Of a DNA stretch of 64,000 nucleotides, positions 53,084-63,118 are shown piece after piece. The DNA is from CAXXOK01 sp963663285. Its GTDB lineage: Bacteria; Bacillota; Clostridia; Christensenellales; Aristaeellaceae. Location of the stretch: contig CAXXNI010000002.1 in the NCBI GenBank assembly GCA_963663285.2, forward strand, positions 1,612,001 to 1,676,000, written 5' to 3'. Both the position numbers and the translations under genes were made by a program. Numbering within the stretch: position 1 is the first letter of the stretch; each line of letters opens with the position of its first letter. The notes under the pieces are model-generated. The model made no database searches. It worked only from the letters and a program-made list of their open reading frames with translations, and was not told the DNA's origin.

Positions 53084-54369
53084 TTCGCATCATCCGTTAT
53101 CAGGGGCAGCCGGTTACGCAGCTTCTCAACCGCGCGTCCGAGCCAGGCCGGGATGTGACCGCCGCAGTGACCGAGGTTCTTTCGCAAATTGAGCAGCGCG
53201 GCGATGAAGCAGCGCTGGATTATACCGAAAAGTTCGACGGCGTACGCCCGCAAAGCCTGCGGGTTACGCAGGCGGAAATCGATGCCGCTATGGAAAGCGT
53301 AGACCCAGCGCTTCTGCAAACCCTCAAGCTGGCAGCGGAAAACATTACCCGCTTCCACGCTCAGCAAAAACGCAGCGGGTTTATCGACGCGAAGGAGGAC
53401 GGCGTTGTCATCGGCCAGCGGGTTTTACCGCTTGCCAGCGCCGGACTGTATGTGCCCGGCGGCACGGCGCGTTACCCCAGCAGCGTGCTGATGGCTGCTA
53501 TTCCTGCCGCAATTGCAGGCGTGAAAGAAATCGTAATGACGACCCCGCCGGATAGGCAGGGCAACATCCCCGCCGTTATCCTCGCGGCCGCCAAAATCGC
53601 CGGGGTATCCACTATTGTCAAACTCGGCGGGGCTCAGGCCATTGCCGCGCTTGCCTACGGTACCCAAAGCGTACCCAAGGTGGATAAAATCGTCGGCCCC
53701 GGCAACATCTTTGTAGCGACCGCCAAGCAGCTCTGCTTTGGGCGCGGGCTTACCGCCATTGATATGGTCGCCGGACCCAGTGAAATTCTGGTGATTGCCG
53801 ATGGACAAAGCAACCCCAAATACATCGCCGCCGATTTGCTCAGTCAGGCGGAACACGACCGGTTGGCCGCCAGCTGGCTGGTTACCGACAGCGAAGCCTT
53901 AGCCGCGCAGGTACAGGCTGAACTGGAGATACAGCTTTCCCAGCTTTCGCGTGAGGATATTGCCCGTGCCAGCATCGAAAACAACGGCCGCATCATCGTG
54001 ACGGATACGCTTGCCGATGCTATCGCTATCGCTAACGACATCGCGCCCGAGCATTTGGAAGTATCCACGCAGGACCCGTTTGCCATGCTGCCACTGCTGA
54101 CCAACGCAGGCAGCATCTTCCTTGGCCGGTATTGCCCCGAGCCTTTGGGCGATTATCTTGCCGGCCCGAACCACACGCTGCCTACCTCCGGCACAGCGCG
54201 CTATTCCTCGCCGCTTGGAGTCGATGATTTTTGCAAGCGCTCCAGTTACCTGTACTATACGCAGGAAGCGCTTGGCCGCGTCAGCGCGGATGTGCAGCGC
54301 TTTGCCAACAGCGAAGGGCTTACCGCGCACGCCAATGCCGTTGCCATTCGCGGCGGGGAGGGCGCATGA
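53080..54369 (+). CDS. hisD: histidinol dehydrogenase
   Basis: Protein of 429 residues oxidising histidinol to histidine in two NAD+-dependent steps. GLYVPGGTARYPSSVLM, KIVGPGNIFVATAK, GPSEILVIAD, LSQAEHD (zinc ligands) and GPNHTLPTSGTARYSSPLGVDDF are family signatures. Starts within the stop of hisG (ATGA) and ends within the start of hisC. Confidence 0.97.
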   Translation: MIRIIRYQGQPVTQLLNRASEPGRDVTAAVTEVLSQIEQRGDEAALDYTEKFDGVRPQSLRVTQAEIDAAMESVDPALLQTLKLAAENITRFHAQQKRSGFIDAKEDGVVIGQRVLPLASAGLYVPGGTARYPSSVLMAAIPAAIAGVKEIVMTTPPDRQGNIPAVILAAAKIAGVSTIVKLGGAQAIAALAYGTQSVPKVDKIVGPGNIFVATAKQLCFGRGLTAIDMVAGPSEILVIADGQSNPKYIAADLLSQAEHDRLAASWLVTDSEALAAQVQAELEIQLSQLSREDIARASIENNGRIIVTDTLADAIAIANDIAPEHLEVSTQDPFAMLPLLTNAGSIFLGRYCPEPLGDYLAGPNHTLPTSGTARYSSPLGVDDFCKRSSYLYYTQEALGRVSADVQRFANSEGLTAHANAVAIRGGEGA

Positions 54370-55436
54370 GCGAGTTTCTGCTGCCACGGCTGCAGGCATT
54401 GGACCCCTATGTACCCGGTGAGCAGCCGCAGGATAAGGCGTATGTAAAGCTGAACACCAACGAAAGCCCTTTCCCACCTTCACCACGCGTGCTGGATGTA
54501 TTGAGTCGGGATAACATCGCCCGCCTGAACCTATACCCCGATCCGCTGGCGAAAATCCTGCGGGAGTCCATCGCGGCTGAATATGGTTTAGCCTTGGAAA
54601 ATGTGTTTGTCGGCAACGGTTCGGACGAGGTGCTCGGGTTTGCTTTTATGGCCTATGCCGATGAAACGCGCGGCGCAACTATCCCGGACGTAAGCTATGG
54701 TTTTTACCGCGTCTATGCGCAGCTGTACCGCGTCACCCCCACCATCATACCGCTCAACGACGATTTTACTTTGCCGGTTGAGCCTTTCATAGGCCAGCAT
54801 CAGCTGGTCGCGCTGGCTAATCCCAACGCCCCCACATCGCTTGCGCTATCGCTGGGGGATGTGGAGCGCATCATTGCCGGCAACCCGGACAGCGTGGTTT
54901 TGATCGACGAAGCATATGTGGATTTCGGCGGTGAAACCTGTGTGCCGCTGCTTAACAAATATCCTAATTTACTGATCGTGCGCACATACAGTAAAAGCCG
55001 TTCGCTTGCGGGCGGACGACTGGGGTACGCGCTGGCTTCCCCACAGATCATTGACGATCTGCACCGGGTGAAAAACTCGTTCCACCCCTATTCCATCAAC
55101 AGCCTGACCATGCTGGCCGGTATCGAAGCTATGCGGGACAAGGAATACTTTACCGCATGCGTTGGCAGCATACGCGCCCAGCGGGAGGAAAGCGCGAAGG
55201 CGCTGCAAGCGCTTGGCTTCACCGTTTTGCCCAGCGCTACCAACTTCCTGTTTGCTTCGCCCCCGGGCATGGACGGACAAACCTATTACCTGAAGCTCAA
55301 AGAGCGCGGGGTGTTGGTGCGCTATCTCAGCCAGCCGACACTGCGCAACTATGTACGCATCACCATAGGCAGTGCGGAGCAAATGCAACGCCTGCTTACG
55401 GAAACCCAAGCGATTCTTTCGGAGGTGCAGCCATGA
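54366..55436 (+). CDS. hisC: histidinol-phosphate aminotransferase
   Basis: Protein of 356 residues, PLP fold type I. KLNTNESPFPPSP at the start, FVGNGSDEVLGF, LANPNAPTSLALS, LIDEAYVDFGG and the PLP lysine in TYSKSRSLAGGRLGYA. ATG 54366 overlaps hisD by 4 bp; upstream in-frame codons belong to hisD. Confidence 0.96.
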   Translation: MSEFLLPRLQALDPYVPGEQPQDKAYVKLNTNESPFPPSPRVLDVLSRDNIARLNLYPDPLAKILRESIAAEYGLALENVFVGNGSDEVLGFAFMAYADETRGATIPDVSYGFYRVYAQLYRVTPTIIPLNDDFTLPVEPFIGQHQLVALANPNAPTSLALSLGDVERIIAGNPDSVVLIDEAYVDFGGETCVPLLNKYPNLLIVRTYSKSRSLAGGRLGYALASPQIIDDLHRVKNSFHPYSINSLTMLAGIEAMRDKEYFTACVGSIRAQREESAKALQALGFTVLPSATNFLFASPPGMDGQTYYLKLKERGVLVRYLSQPTLRNYVRITIGSAEQMQRLLTETQAILSEVQP

Positions 55437-56032
55437 GAACAGCCACCATCGCCCGCAAGACCGCGGAAACGGACATTACTCTTACCCTTAACCTGGACGG
55501 TACCGGCATAAGCGACGTACAAACCGGCTGTGGTTTTTTAAACCACATGCTCACCCTGTTCGCCCGTCATGGCCGGATGGATTTAACCCTCCGCTGCAAT
55601 GGCGATACCGATGTGGACGATCACCACACCGTTGAGGACATCGGCATCGTGCTGGGGCAGGCGCTAAGCGAGGCGCTGGGCGATTTGCGCGGTGTGACCC
55701 GCTACGGCAGTATGATGCTGCCGATGGATGAGGCGCTTGCGCTGGTTGCTATCGACCTGAGCGGCAGAGGTACGCTGGGCTGGCAGGTTACGCTGCCCAC
55801 GGAAAAGATCGGCACGTTCGATACGGAACTTGGCAAGGAATTCTTTCTCGCGCTCACACGGGAGGCACGCATCACCCTGCACGCACAGCTGCTGGCGGGT
55901 GAAAACAGCCACCACATTTTAGAAGCTGTTTTCAAGGGCTTCGGGCGCGCGCTGCGTACGGCTGTTGCCATCGACCCGGAAACCGCTACGGAGATCCCCT
56001 CCACCAAAGGCACGTTGGGAGGCAAAGCATGA
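55433..56032 (+). CDS. hisB: imidazoleglycerol-phosphate dehydratase
   Basis: Protein of 199 residues. Two HHxxED-type manganese motifs, DDHHTVEDIG and NSHHILEAVFKGFGRAL, plus GCGFLNHMLTLFARHG. Dehydratase domain only: the phosphatase function is supplied by the separate PHP protein at the end of the operon. Overlaps hisC and hisH by 4 bp each. Confidence 0.97.
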   Translation: MRTATIARKTAETDITLTLNLDGTGISDVQTGCGFLNHMLTLFARHGRMDLTLRCNGDTDVDDHHTVEDIGIVLGQALSEALGDLRGVTRYGSMMLPMDEALALVAIDLSGRGTLGWQVTLPTEKIGTFDTELGKEFFLALTREARITLHAQLLAGENSHHILEAVFKGFGRALRTAVAIDPETATEIPSTKGTLGGKA

Positions 56033-56643
56033 TCGCAGTTGTGGATTATGGCGTTGGTAACCTGTACTCGCTTACCTGTTCCCTCAAGCACATCGGCGCG
56101 GAAGGCATCGTAACCCGCGACGAGGATACCCTGCGCGCGGCAGAGCGTATTATTCTGCCGGGCGTCGGCGCATTCGGCGACGCGGCGGATAAGCTGCGCG
56201 CACTAAAGCTTGATACATTTTTACAGGAGCAGGCTGCGCTGGGCAAACCGCTGCTTGGGGTTTGCCTGGGTATGCAGCTTCTTTTTGATGAAAGCGAAGA
56301 ATATGGCATACATGAAGGCTTAGGGCTCATTCATGGCCGTGTTGTTCCCTTTGCAAACCATGTGAAGGATTTGAAAATACCCCACATGGGCTGGAACGAT
56401 CTTGACATTCGCAAGCCAAACGATCCGTTGATGGCGGCGGTGAAGCAAGGCGACTATGTGTATTTTGTGCATAGCTTCTATGCCACGGATTGCGAACCGG
56501 CACTGGTCGCCACAGCCAATTACGGTGTGCCCGTAGCCGCCGTGGTGCGCAGCGGCAGCGTTTGCGGCACGCAGTTCCACCCCGAAAAAAGCGGAGAAGT
56601 CGGTCTGCGCATTCTCTCGGCTTTTGCAAAGGGGGCGGTGTAA
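56029..56643 (+). CDS. hisH: imidazole glycerol phosphate synthase glutaminase subunit
   Basis: Protein of 204 residues, class I glutamine amidotransferase giving ammonia to HisF. Catalytic Cys in GVCLGMQLLFD (about 80), His-Glu in GTQFHPEKSG. Ends with GTGTAATG, so its stop shares a base with the hisA start. Confidence 0.96.
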   Translation: MIAVVDYGVGNLYSLTCSLKHIGAEGIVTRDEDTLRAAERIILPGVGAFGDAADKLRALKLDTFLQEQAALGKPLLGVCLGMQLLFDESEEYGIHEGLGLIHGRVVPFANHVKDLKIPHMGWNDLDIRKPNDPLMAAVKQGDYVYFVHSFYATDCEPALVATANYGVPVAAVVRSGSVCGTQFHPEKSGEVGLRILSAFAKGAV

Positions 56644-57371
56644 TGCACATTTTCCCGGCCATCGACCTTCGCGGCGGGCGCGTAGTGCGGCTGACGCAGG
56701 GCGATTACGACCGTATGACCGTATATGGTGACGATCCGGTTGCCGTGGCAAAAGGATTCATTGAAGCAGGCGCTTCTTTCCTGCATACGGTGGATTTGGA
56801 CGGTGCCAAGGATGGCAACCCGCAAAACCGCCCGGTCATTGGGCAGCTATGCAAATTGCCTCTGTTTGTGGAAATTGGCGGCGGCATGCGCACCCAGCAG
56901 GATATTGAAAACACCCTTGCGCTGGGGGTGAGCCGCGTTATACTGGGCACGGTAGCCGTTGAGGATTTTGCGTTCACCACGCGCATGGCAAAGCTGCATG
57001 GCGATAAGCTGGCCGTTGGCGTGGACGCGAAGAACGGTTATGTCGCCACTCACGGCTGGAAGCAGGTAACTACGCAAAAGAGTTTTGATTTTTGTAAAAA
57101 GCTTGCGGATGTAGGCATCTCCACCGTTATCTATACCGATATTGCACGGGACGGGCTATTATCCGGCCCCAATCTGAGCGCATATGAAAAGCTGATGGAG
57201 ATTCCCGGGCTTAACATTATCGCTAGCGGCGGCGTAACTACCAATGCCGATATTGCTGCGCTTCGCGATTTGCAAGTCTACGGCGCCATCGTAGGCAAAG
57301 CGTTGTATACGGGCAAGTTGGATTTATCTACCATCATCCGCATTGCGAACGGGGAGGTAACCCAATGCTGA
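56643..57371 (+). CDS. hisA: phosphoribosylformimino-AICAR phosphate isomerase
   Basis: Protein of 242 residues, beta/alpha barrel. Catalytic aspartates in FPAIDLRGGRVVRL and IYTDIARDGLLSGPN; phosphate site ASGGVT. Overlaps hisH by one base and hisF by 7. Confidence 0.96.
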   Translation: MHIFPAIDLRGGRVVRLTQGDYDRMTVYGDDPVAVAKGFIEAGASFLHTVDLDGAKDGNPQNRPVIGQLCKLPLFVEIGGGMRTQQDIENTLALGVSRVILGTVAVEDFAFTTRMAKLHGDKLAVGVDAKNGYVATHGWKQVTTQKSFDFCKKLADVGISTVIYTDIARDGLLSGPNLSAYEKLMEIPGLNIIASGGVTTNADIAALRDLQVYGAIVGKALYTGKLDLSTIIRIANGEVTQC

Positions 57372-58120
57372 CGAAACGAATTATTCCCTGTCTGGACGTA
57401 CGCAACGGGCGCGTGGTAAAGGGCGTCAATTTTGAAGGACTGCGCGACGTAAACGATCCGGTTACCCTCGCACGTTATTATAACGATTCCGGCGCGGATG
57501 AACTGGTGTTTTACGATATTACTGCCAGTTTTGAAGACCGCCCGCTGTTTTCCGACGCGCTCAAGCGCGTTGCTGCAGAGGTGTTCATTCCCCTCACCGT
57601 CGGTGGCAGCATCAACTCGCTGGACGATTTTGACCGCGTGCTCAAGTGCGGCGCGGATAAGGTAAGCGTCAACAGCGGCGCCATCCGCAATCCGTCGCTG
57701 ATTGGCGAAGCTGCCAAGCGCTACGGCGACCAGTGCGTTGTGCTTTCCATGGACGTAAAGCGCGTAAACGGTAGTTTTCACGTGTTTGCCAAAGGCGGGC
57801 GGGAAGATACGGGGCTGGATGCCGTGGAATGGGTCAAATACGGCGAAGATCACGGTTCGGGCGAAGTGGTGGTTAACTCCATTGATACCGATGGCGTGCG
57901 CGGCGGGTTTGATTTGGAAATGCTCACCGCCATCGGCGACGCTGTAAGCCTCCCGCTGATCGCATCTGGCGGTGCGGGAAAACGCGAGGATTTCCTGACT
58001 TTATTTGATCTGCCGCGCGTCGATGCGGGGCTGGCCGCAAGTATTTTCCACTCCCGCGAAGTGGATATTAAAGAGTTAAAACGATACCTGCAGGATAACG
58101 GCGTTCCTATGCGCCTGTAA
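57365..58120 (+). CDS. hisF: imidazole glycerol phosphate synthase cyclase subunit
   Basis: Protein of 251 residues, beta/alpha barrel. IPCLDVRNGRVVKGVNF and VVLSMDVKR carry the two catalytic Asp; LTVGGSINSLDDF and IASGGAGKREDF bind phosphate. Works with HisH to form IGP and AICAR. Confidence 0.97.
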   Translation: MLTKRIIPCLDVRNGRVVKGVNFEGLRDVNDPVTLARYYNDSGADELVFYDITASFEDRPLFSDALKRVAAEVFIPLTVGGSINSLDDFDRVLKCGADKVSVNSGAIRNPSLIGEAAKRYGDQCVVLSMDVKRVNGSFHVFAKGGREDTGLDAVEWVKYGEDHGSGEVVVNSIDTDGVRGGFDLEMLTAIGDAVSLPLIASGGAGKREDFLTLFDLPRVDAGLAASIFHSREVDIKELKRYLQDNGVPMRL

Positions 58121-58133
58121 CGGAGGATTCAAT

Positions 58134-58790
58134 ATGACATTTGAAGAAATCGAAAGCAAATTGAAGTTTGACGAAAAAGGGCTGATCCCTGCGATTGTGC
58201 AGGATTATGCCAGCCATGAAGTGCTGACGCTCGCCTACATGAACCGCGAGAGCCTGAAAATCAGCCTTGCAGAAGGTACAACCTGTTTTTTCAGCCGCAG
58301 CCGCCAAAAGCTGTGGCGCAAAGGCGAAACCAGCGGCAATACGCAAAAAATCGTCGCCATGCGCGCCGATTGCGATGGGGATGCACTGGTTGTTGAAGTG
58401 AAAAAGGCAGGGCCCGCCTGCCACACTGGCGCGGAGAGCTGCTTTTTTGAAGAGTTGTATGAAAGCAACGATGTAAAACCCTTCTCCATGAACGATTTGA
58501 TGCAGCTGATCGAAGGGCGGAAAAACGATCCCAAAGACGGCAGCTATACCACCTACCTGTTCCAAAAAGGCCGCGATAAAATTCTAAAAAAGGTTGGCGA
58601 AGAAAGCACCGAGGTCATCATTGCCGGAGCAAAGGGCGATAAGGAAGAAACCCTGTACGAGTTGGGCGATTTGGCTTATCACGCAATGGTGCTGATGACC
58701 GATATGGGGATTACTCTGGAAGAGGTACTGCGCGAGCTGGCAAAGCGCCACGTGATCGACCATAAAGTAAAGCAGGAGCGCATGAAATGA
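58134..58790 (+). CDS. hisI: bifunctional phosphoribosyl-AMP cyclohydrolase/phosphoribosyl-ATP pyrophosphatase
   Basis: Protein of 218 residues. N-terminal HisI part (1-115): SRSRQKLWRKGETSGN, RADCDGDALVVEV and a zinc Cys/His set in AGPACHTGAESCF. C-terminal HisE part: PKDGSYTTYLFQKG, KVGEESTEVIIAGAKGD. RBS CGGAGGATTCAAT. Confidence 0.96.
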   Translation: MTFEEIESKLKFDEKGLIPAIVQDYASHEVLTLAYMNRESLKISLAEGTTCFFSRSRQKLWRKGETSGNTQKIVAMRADCDGDALVVEVKKAGPACHTGAESCFFEELYESNDVKPFSMNDLMQLIEGRKNDPKDGSYTTYLFQKGRDKILKKVGEESTEVIIAGAKGDKEETLYELGDLAYHAMVLMTDMGITLEEVLRELAKRHVIDHKVKQERMK

Positions 58791-59638
58791 CCTTTCTGTC
58801 CAACGCCCATACGCATACCACCTTTTGCGACGGGAAAAGCACCGCCGAGGAAATGCTTTCATCCGCGCAGCGGCTGGGCTTTGTCAGCCTTGGCTTTTCC
58901 GGGCACGCCATGCAGGGGTTCGATTGGGATTGCTGTATGAGTGTGGATGGGCAGGCGGCGTACTTTACGCAGCTGCGCGCCATGCGTACCCGGTTATCGG
59001 AAGCCTGTGTAAGCCCCAAACTCCATATCGGCTTGGAGCAGGACGCGATGGTTCCAGCGGAGGAGAAGGCAAAAAACCGCGCTGCCTGTGATTATATCCT
59101 CACTTCCACACATTACTTTCCAGAGCCGATGGATGGTGAATGGGTTGCGGTGGACGGTTCGGTGGAACTGCTGCTTCACTACATGCAGCAGCATTTTGAT
59201 GGTGATGCGCTTTCCATGGCGCAAACCTACTTCTCGCTGCATGCCCAAGCCGTGGTAAGTGATCAGCCGGATATTATCGGCCACTTCGATTTGGTACGTA
59301 AATATGCAAGCAAAATCGGGCTGGATACCGGCAGCAAAGCTTACCGCACCATGGCTGCCGAAGCACTTGCCAAGGCAAAACCGGGGTGTAACCTGTTGGA
59401 AGTAAACACCGGCGGCATCGCCCGCGGGTATGAAACCACGCCTTTCCCATCCGCTTTTTTACTGGATGTATGGCGCGATCTGGGCGGCGATGTTACCCTC
59501 ACCTCCGACTGCCACAATGCCGCACAGCTGGATTGTGCGTTTACCGAAACACTGGAACTGCTAAAAGCCCACGGGTACCATCGTGTGCTCCGGCTGGGCA
59601 CAGGTACCGCGCTCTGGGATGAGGTATCGTTAGTGTAA
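58787..59638 (+). CDS. hisK: histidinol-phosphatase, PHP family
   Basis: Protein of 283 residues with PHP metal motifs: NAHTHTTFCDGK at the start, GLEQDAM, LTSTHYF, GHFDLV and SDCHNAA. HisK-type phosphatases hydrolyse histidinol phosphate. Its place at the end of the operon, overlapping hisIE by 4 bp, completes all steps from PRPP to histidine in one transcript. Confidence 0.94.
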   Translation: MTFLSNAHTHTTFCDGKSTAEEMLSSAQRLGFVSLGFSGHAMQGFDWDCCMSVDGQAAYFTQLRAMRTRLSEACVSPKLHIGLEQDAMVPAEEKAKNRAACDYILTSTHYFPEPMDGEWVAVDGSVELLLHYMQQHFDGDALSMAQTYFSLHAQAVVSDQPDIIGHFDLVRKYASKIGLDTGSKAYRTMAAEALAKAKPGCNLLEVNTGGIARGYETTPFPSAFLLDVWRDLGGDVTLTSDCHNAAQLDCAFTETLELLKAHGYHRVLRLGTGTALWDEVSLV

Positions 59639-59647
59639 TCAGAATGG

Positions 59648-59677
59648 AAAAGAGCTTGCGATTGCAAGCTCTTTTTT
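59648..59677 (+). terminator. intrinsic terminator of the his operon
   Basis: AAAAGAGCTTGC/GCAAGCTCTTTT with loop GATT, then TT; 12-bp perfect stem 10 bases after hisK. Confidence 0.93.
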
Positions 59678-59768
59678 CTTAATTTATAAAATCGAATGCA
59701 GGTATGCAGATCGTTTCCCCTCTATTCACCCTCGTGGGTCGGCAACAAACCAACTTCGCCCAGATGCT

Positions 59769-60728
59769 TCAGGCTTTATCCAACCGGCTGCCGGCTGCTC
59801 TCCCGCTATGCAGCGCTTCCCGGCGTTCCATCACAATATAAAGCGCCAATCCGGCCAGTATAATGCACCCGCCGATAAATGTGTTCTTGGAAGGTGCTTC
59901 CCCAAGCACCATAAACACCACCAGCGGCCCTGTAATCACGGTTGTCATCATCGCGGCGGAAACGGTGGGCGCTTTCATATACTTCAGCGCTTTATTCAGC
60001 ATGGTATGCCCAAGCAGCGTTGCAAATACCGCCAAGCCCAGCGCCCAAAGCAAATTTTGCGCTTGGAACCCGGTTGGCTTGATGCCCGATACCAACGCGA
60101 TAACCGCCATCCAGAAAAATGTAAAAGAATATAGAATCGTAGTATAAGAATTGGTATCCATCTTCGTGCGCGCCTTTCGGCCGCACAGGGTATACAAAGC
60201 CTGTAAAAGCGCCGCCAACAGCGCCAGCAGGTTTCCGGACAGCTTTCCGGTTCCTCCGCCTAAATTACAAACCACGACACCAAGTGTCGCAATCACCAGC
60301 CCAAGCAGCGCTGCCCGGGATGTTTTTTCATGCAAAATCAGCGAGGATAATACCGCCGTCATCAGCAGATATGTACCCCATATGGCGGAAGCGGCAAACA
60401 CATCCGTATTATCCAGCGCCATCGCCCATGCCGTAAAATGGAATGCCAGTAACGTACCGGATAATGCGCTGATGAAAAAACCATTCTTCGTTACGTTTTT
60501 CAGGTTTTTCCGTTTTTTCGCACTAAACAGCGTGATCGGCGACATGATCAGCAGTGTAAAGAAGAGACGGATCAGGTTCACCCACAAGGGGTGCAGCCCT
60601 GTCGCGAAAGATAACTTATATAAAAGCGACGCACAGGATACCCCTAAAACTCCAATACCAAGCGATATGATACCCGGTTTGGCTCCCGTGTGACCGTTTT
60701 GCTTAATGTCCGTCGTAGAATCCGCCAT
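59769..60728 (-). CDS. DMT-superfamily EamA transporter
   Basis: Protein of 319 residues with ten predicted membrane segments in two EamA repeats (first ending near LVIATLGVVVCNLGG, second near IGGCIILAGLALYIVME). Typical elements are AIWGTYLLMTAVLSSLILHEK and a VVFMVLGEAPSKNTFIGG motif. Family members export amino acids or metabolites; substrate unknown. A GGGGGGAG site precedes the ATG. Confidence 0.9.
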   Translation of the reverse strand: MADSTTDIKQNGHTGAKPGIISLGIGVLGVSCASLLYKLSFATGLHPLWVNLIRLFFTLLIMSPITLFSAKKRKNLKNVTKNGFFISALSGTLLAFHFTAWAMALDNTDVFAASAIWGTYLLMTAVLSSLILHEKTSRAALLGLVIATLGVVVCNLGGGTGKLSGNLLALLAALLQALYTLCGRKARTKMDTNSYTTILYSFTFFWMAVIALVSGIKPTGFQAQNLLWALGLAVFATLLGHTMLNKALKYMKAPTVSAAMMTTVITGPLVVFMVLGEAPSKNTFIGGCIILAGLALYIVMERREALHSGRAAGSRLDKA

Positions 60729-60844
60729 AGGCTTCTCCCCCCCGCTTAACCTTAAAGGGCAGTATACGCCGGTGGTTTGCGCAAGTCAACTGCGGTATAG
60801 GCGGTTTCCCGGCTTTCTTTCAAGCCGTATCCCTTTTTACCTAC

Positions 60845-63118
60845 TTATGGCTCTATGACTTCCGGAACAATCTCCTGCTCCATCCCCAGCAGATCTTCCT
60901 CTTGATAATACTCGCGGTAATGCTCCGCGCACATTTCGGGATCGGCCATGTAATAAGCGTTGAGCATACTATAATAATTATTGATAAACGCTTGTGGTAC
61001 ATACGTTTCAATCCCACATAGTTCGTCATACAAACCGCTGGAAACAAAGTAATCCAGCATTTCCTCCGGGTCATCGGTACCGCATTCCTCAACGACAGCA
61101 GGGTTATGCGCAACAAAGTAATCATACTGGTACAGCATCCCGTAATCATCGCCGTAGTAATCAGCGGGTTCATACTTCGTCCCGCTGAAGGTGAAGCGCA
61201 CCGTAGCGGTATGCCCATCGCTTGTAAGCAACGTAACCGGAGCCCCGTTCACAGTTACCGAAAACCCATCGGCCAGCCCACAGCCGTCATTTGCAATAAG
61301 CGTTGCCGTAACCGTATACAGGTTGTTCCATTTTACCTCTTCATCCGGCGCTGTTTCCCACTGCATGCCGCTCACCGTCAGGTTATTGCGGATATTGGCA
61401 ACCTCCAGCGCCGCGCTGTTGATTACATCGGCATTGCGATAGTGAAGCGAAAGCGCGGTGCTGGTAATTTCATATCCCATCCAGCCTGCAATATCTTCGG
61501 TAAGCCACTGCAAGCGGCCGTCCAGATATGTCCGCAAAAAGTCCAGGTTTTCATCCCACGTATCATACAGCGTATCCCAGTTTATATTGTTATACTCTCC
61601 TCCATAAGGCCAGAGTACAAAGTTCATTGCGGCGCTTTTGGCAATGTGGTTTACATACGCATCCACATCCAGCGATGATACTATTGGTTTCAGCTCCGTC
61701 TCCCAAACCTTTCGCACAGCCAGTTGAAATTCCGGGTTTCTCGTCAGGTAATAAAGCCAGCTGTCGTCTCCGCGCAGATAGCCCGTAACGCCGCTTTCCC
61801 CTTTTCGGATGCCAAAAGCAATATCAAAATCCCATACCGGCCCGGCGTATAGTTTATCCTCGTCTGCCGGTTTATAAAAATAGGTGGAACCACGCCAATA
61901 GTCCGGGTTTTTGCTCCACTCGCTTACCAGAAAAAAGCGCGCCAGGCTGTCAAAGTCCAGCATATCGTGCAGCTGCTCGCCGGTATCCGGCTCAGTGCCG
62001 CCGTTGACCACAGCGTTTTCTATCCGCTGTAAAAACTCGCTGATATATGCTCCATCCGCTTTGCTGAGATTGCTCGGGTTTTGCACCGTGAAATGGAAGC
62101 CGCTTTGGGTGGATATCCACACAGGCTCCTCATTATAAAAGTACTGGTCGATCTCCACCAGAAAAGCGATGTTTTCCCCGCCCTCTACATCCAGTCCGTC
62201 TCGGTACGTATAGGTACAGCCATAGGCATTTTCTGTCTCCGCAACCGGCAGCTCTACGGAATCTGTATTGTATTCCTTGTCAATGAGCTTGTTATAATCC
62301 AGTATAGTAAGCAGCCCTTCGCGAACTTCCACCTTTTCACACAGCAGGTAGGTGCCGCGGTATACCCCATCATAATAAAGGTCCACCGCTTCATGGGCTG
62401 GAGTCGGCAAGCCCAGCTGCGCTGCAACATCCAGACAAAGGGTATTATGCAGCAGCGTCGCGTCAAAACATTCCGCCAATAGCAGGAATGTTTTATTTGC
62501 ATTTCCCGTACCCAGCAAGTCCGCTTTAGTATCCAGCTTGAGCTGATAAGGCCGTTTATCGCCCCACTCCCAGGTCGTGTTTCCGCGTCCGCGCAGTTTG
62601 CTGATATGCCCCTGATATTCCGTATCCCCCGCTGTATTTACCATCGTTAGGCTTGCCTGTACCGTAATAGCATGGTCTTCTGCGCTGTCCACCTGCTCAC
62701 GGCCGGCCGAAACCGGATCGTCGCTTTGCAGGTACACAGCAGGCAGGTTGGCGCTTTGCATCACCATCAGGGAGATTTCATTGCCCCCGGCATCCGTTAT
62801 GCTGTTTTCTCCCTCTGTTAGGGTACAGGCAACCGTTTTCCCGCCAATGGTCAGTGCGTCCACCGAAACGCCGGATGGCAGAAACAGGTAGGCCTGTCCA
62901 TCCTGCATCTGGGCATAAATCGCAGGCGCATTTTCCTGCTGATAGGTTATATCCAGCGTTTCCACGGGAATATACTGCCCGGCTCTTGCCACATAGGTAG
63001 ATTGCTCCGTTGTAACACCTTCATCGTTTGCAGCTTCGTCCGCCTGTTCCTGCGCGCAGGCAAACGTGCAGCATAGCAAAACCAGCAACAGCGTTCCCAG
63101 TGCGGCTTTTATTTTCAT
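60845..63118 (-). CDS. secreted CotH-kinase-family protein
   Basis: Protein of about 757 residues. Signal peptide (1-22, cleavage likely after ACA), a beta-rich N-terminal region, then a CotH kinase domain (about 150-510): KLRGRGNTTWEWGDKRPYQLK, HNTLCLDVAAQLG, VDLYYDGVYRGTYLLCEKV, WSKNPDYWRGSTYFYK and catalytic-type GPVWDFDIAFG. The C-terminus (about 665-745) carries one clear and one degenerate copy of a YF-NP-VV...G repeat seen in other secreted clostridial proteins. CotH proteins phosphorylate other surface proteins. ATG 63118 follows GGAGGCGCCGTTG; the target is unknown. Confidence 0.87.
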   Translation of the reverse strand: MKIKAALGTLLLVLLCCTFACAQEQADEAANDEGVTTEQSTYVARAGQYIPVETLDITYQQENAPAIYAQMQDGQAYLFLPSGVSVDALTIGGKTVACTLTEGENSITDAGGNEISLMVMQSANLPAVYLQSDDPVSAGREQVDSAEDHAITVQASLTMVNTAGDTEYQGHISKLRGRGNTTWEWGDKRPYQLKLDTKADLLGTGNANKTFLLLAECFDATLLHNTLCLDVAAQLGLPTPAHEAVDLYYDGVYRGTYLLCEKVEVREGLLTILDYNKLIDKEYNTDSVELPVAETENAYGCTYTYRDGLDVEGGENIAFLVEIDQYFYNEEPVWISTQSGFHFTVQNPSNLSKADGAYISEFLQRIENAVVNGGTEPDTGEQLHDMLDFDSLARFFLVSEWSKNPDYWRGSTYFYKPADEDKLYAGPVWDFDIAFGIRKGESGVTGYLRGDDSWLYYLTRNPEFQLAVRKVWETELKPIVSSLDVDAYVNHIAKSAAMNFVLWPYGGEYNNINWDTLYDTWDENLDFLRTYLDGRLQWLTEDIAGWMGYEITSTALSLHYRNADVINSAALEVANIRNNLTVSGMQWETAPDEEVKWNNLYTVTATLIANDGCGLADGFSVTVNGAPVTLLTSDGHTATVRFTFSGTKYEPADYYGDDYGMLYQYDYFVAHNPAVVEECGTDDPEEMLDYFVSSGLYDELCGIETYVPQAFINNYYSMLNAYYMADPEMCAEHYREYYQEEDLLGMEQEIVPEVIEP

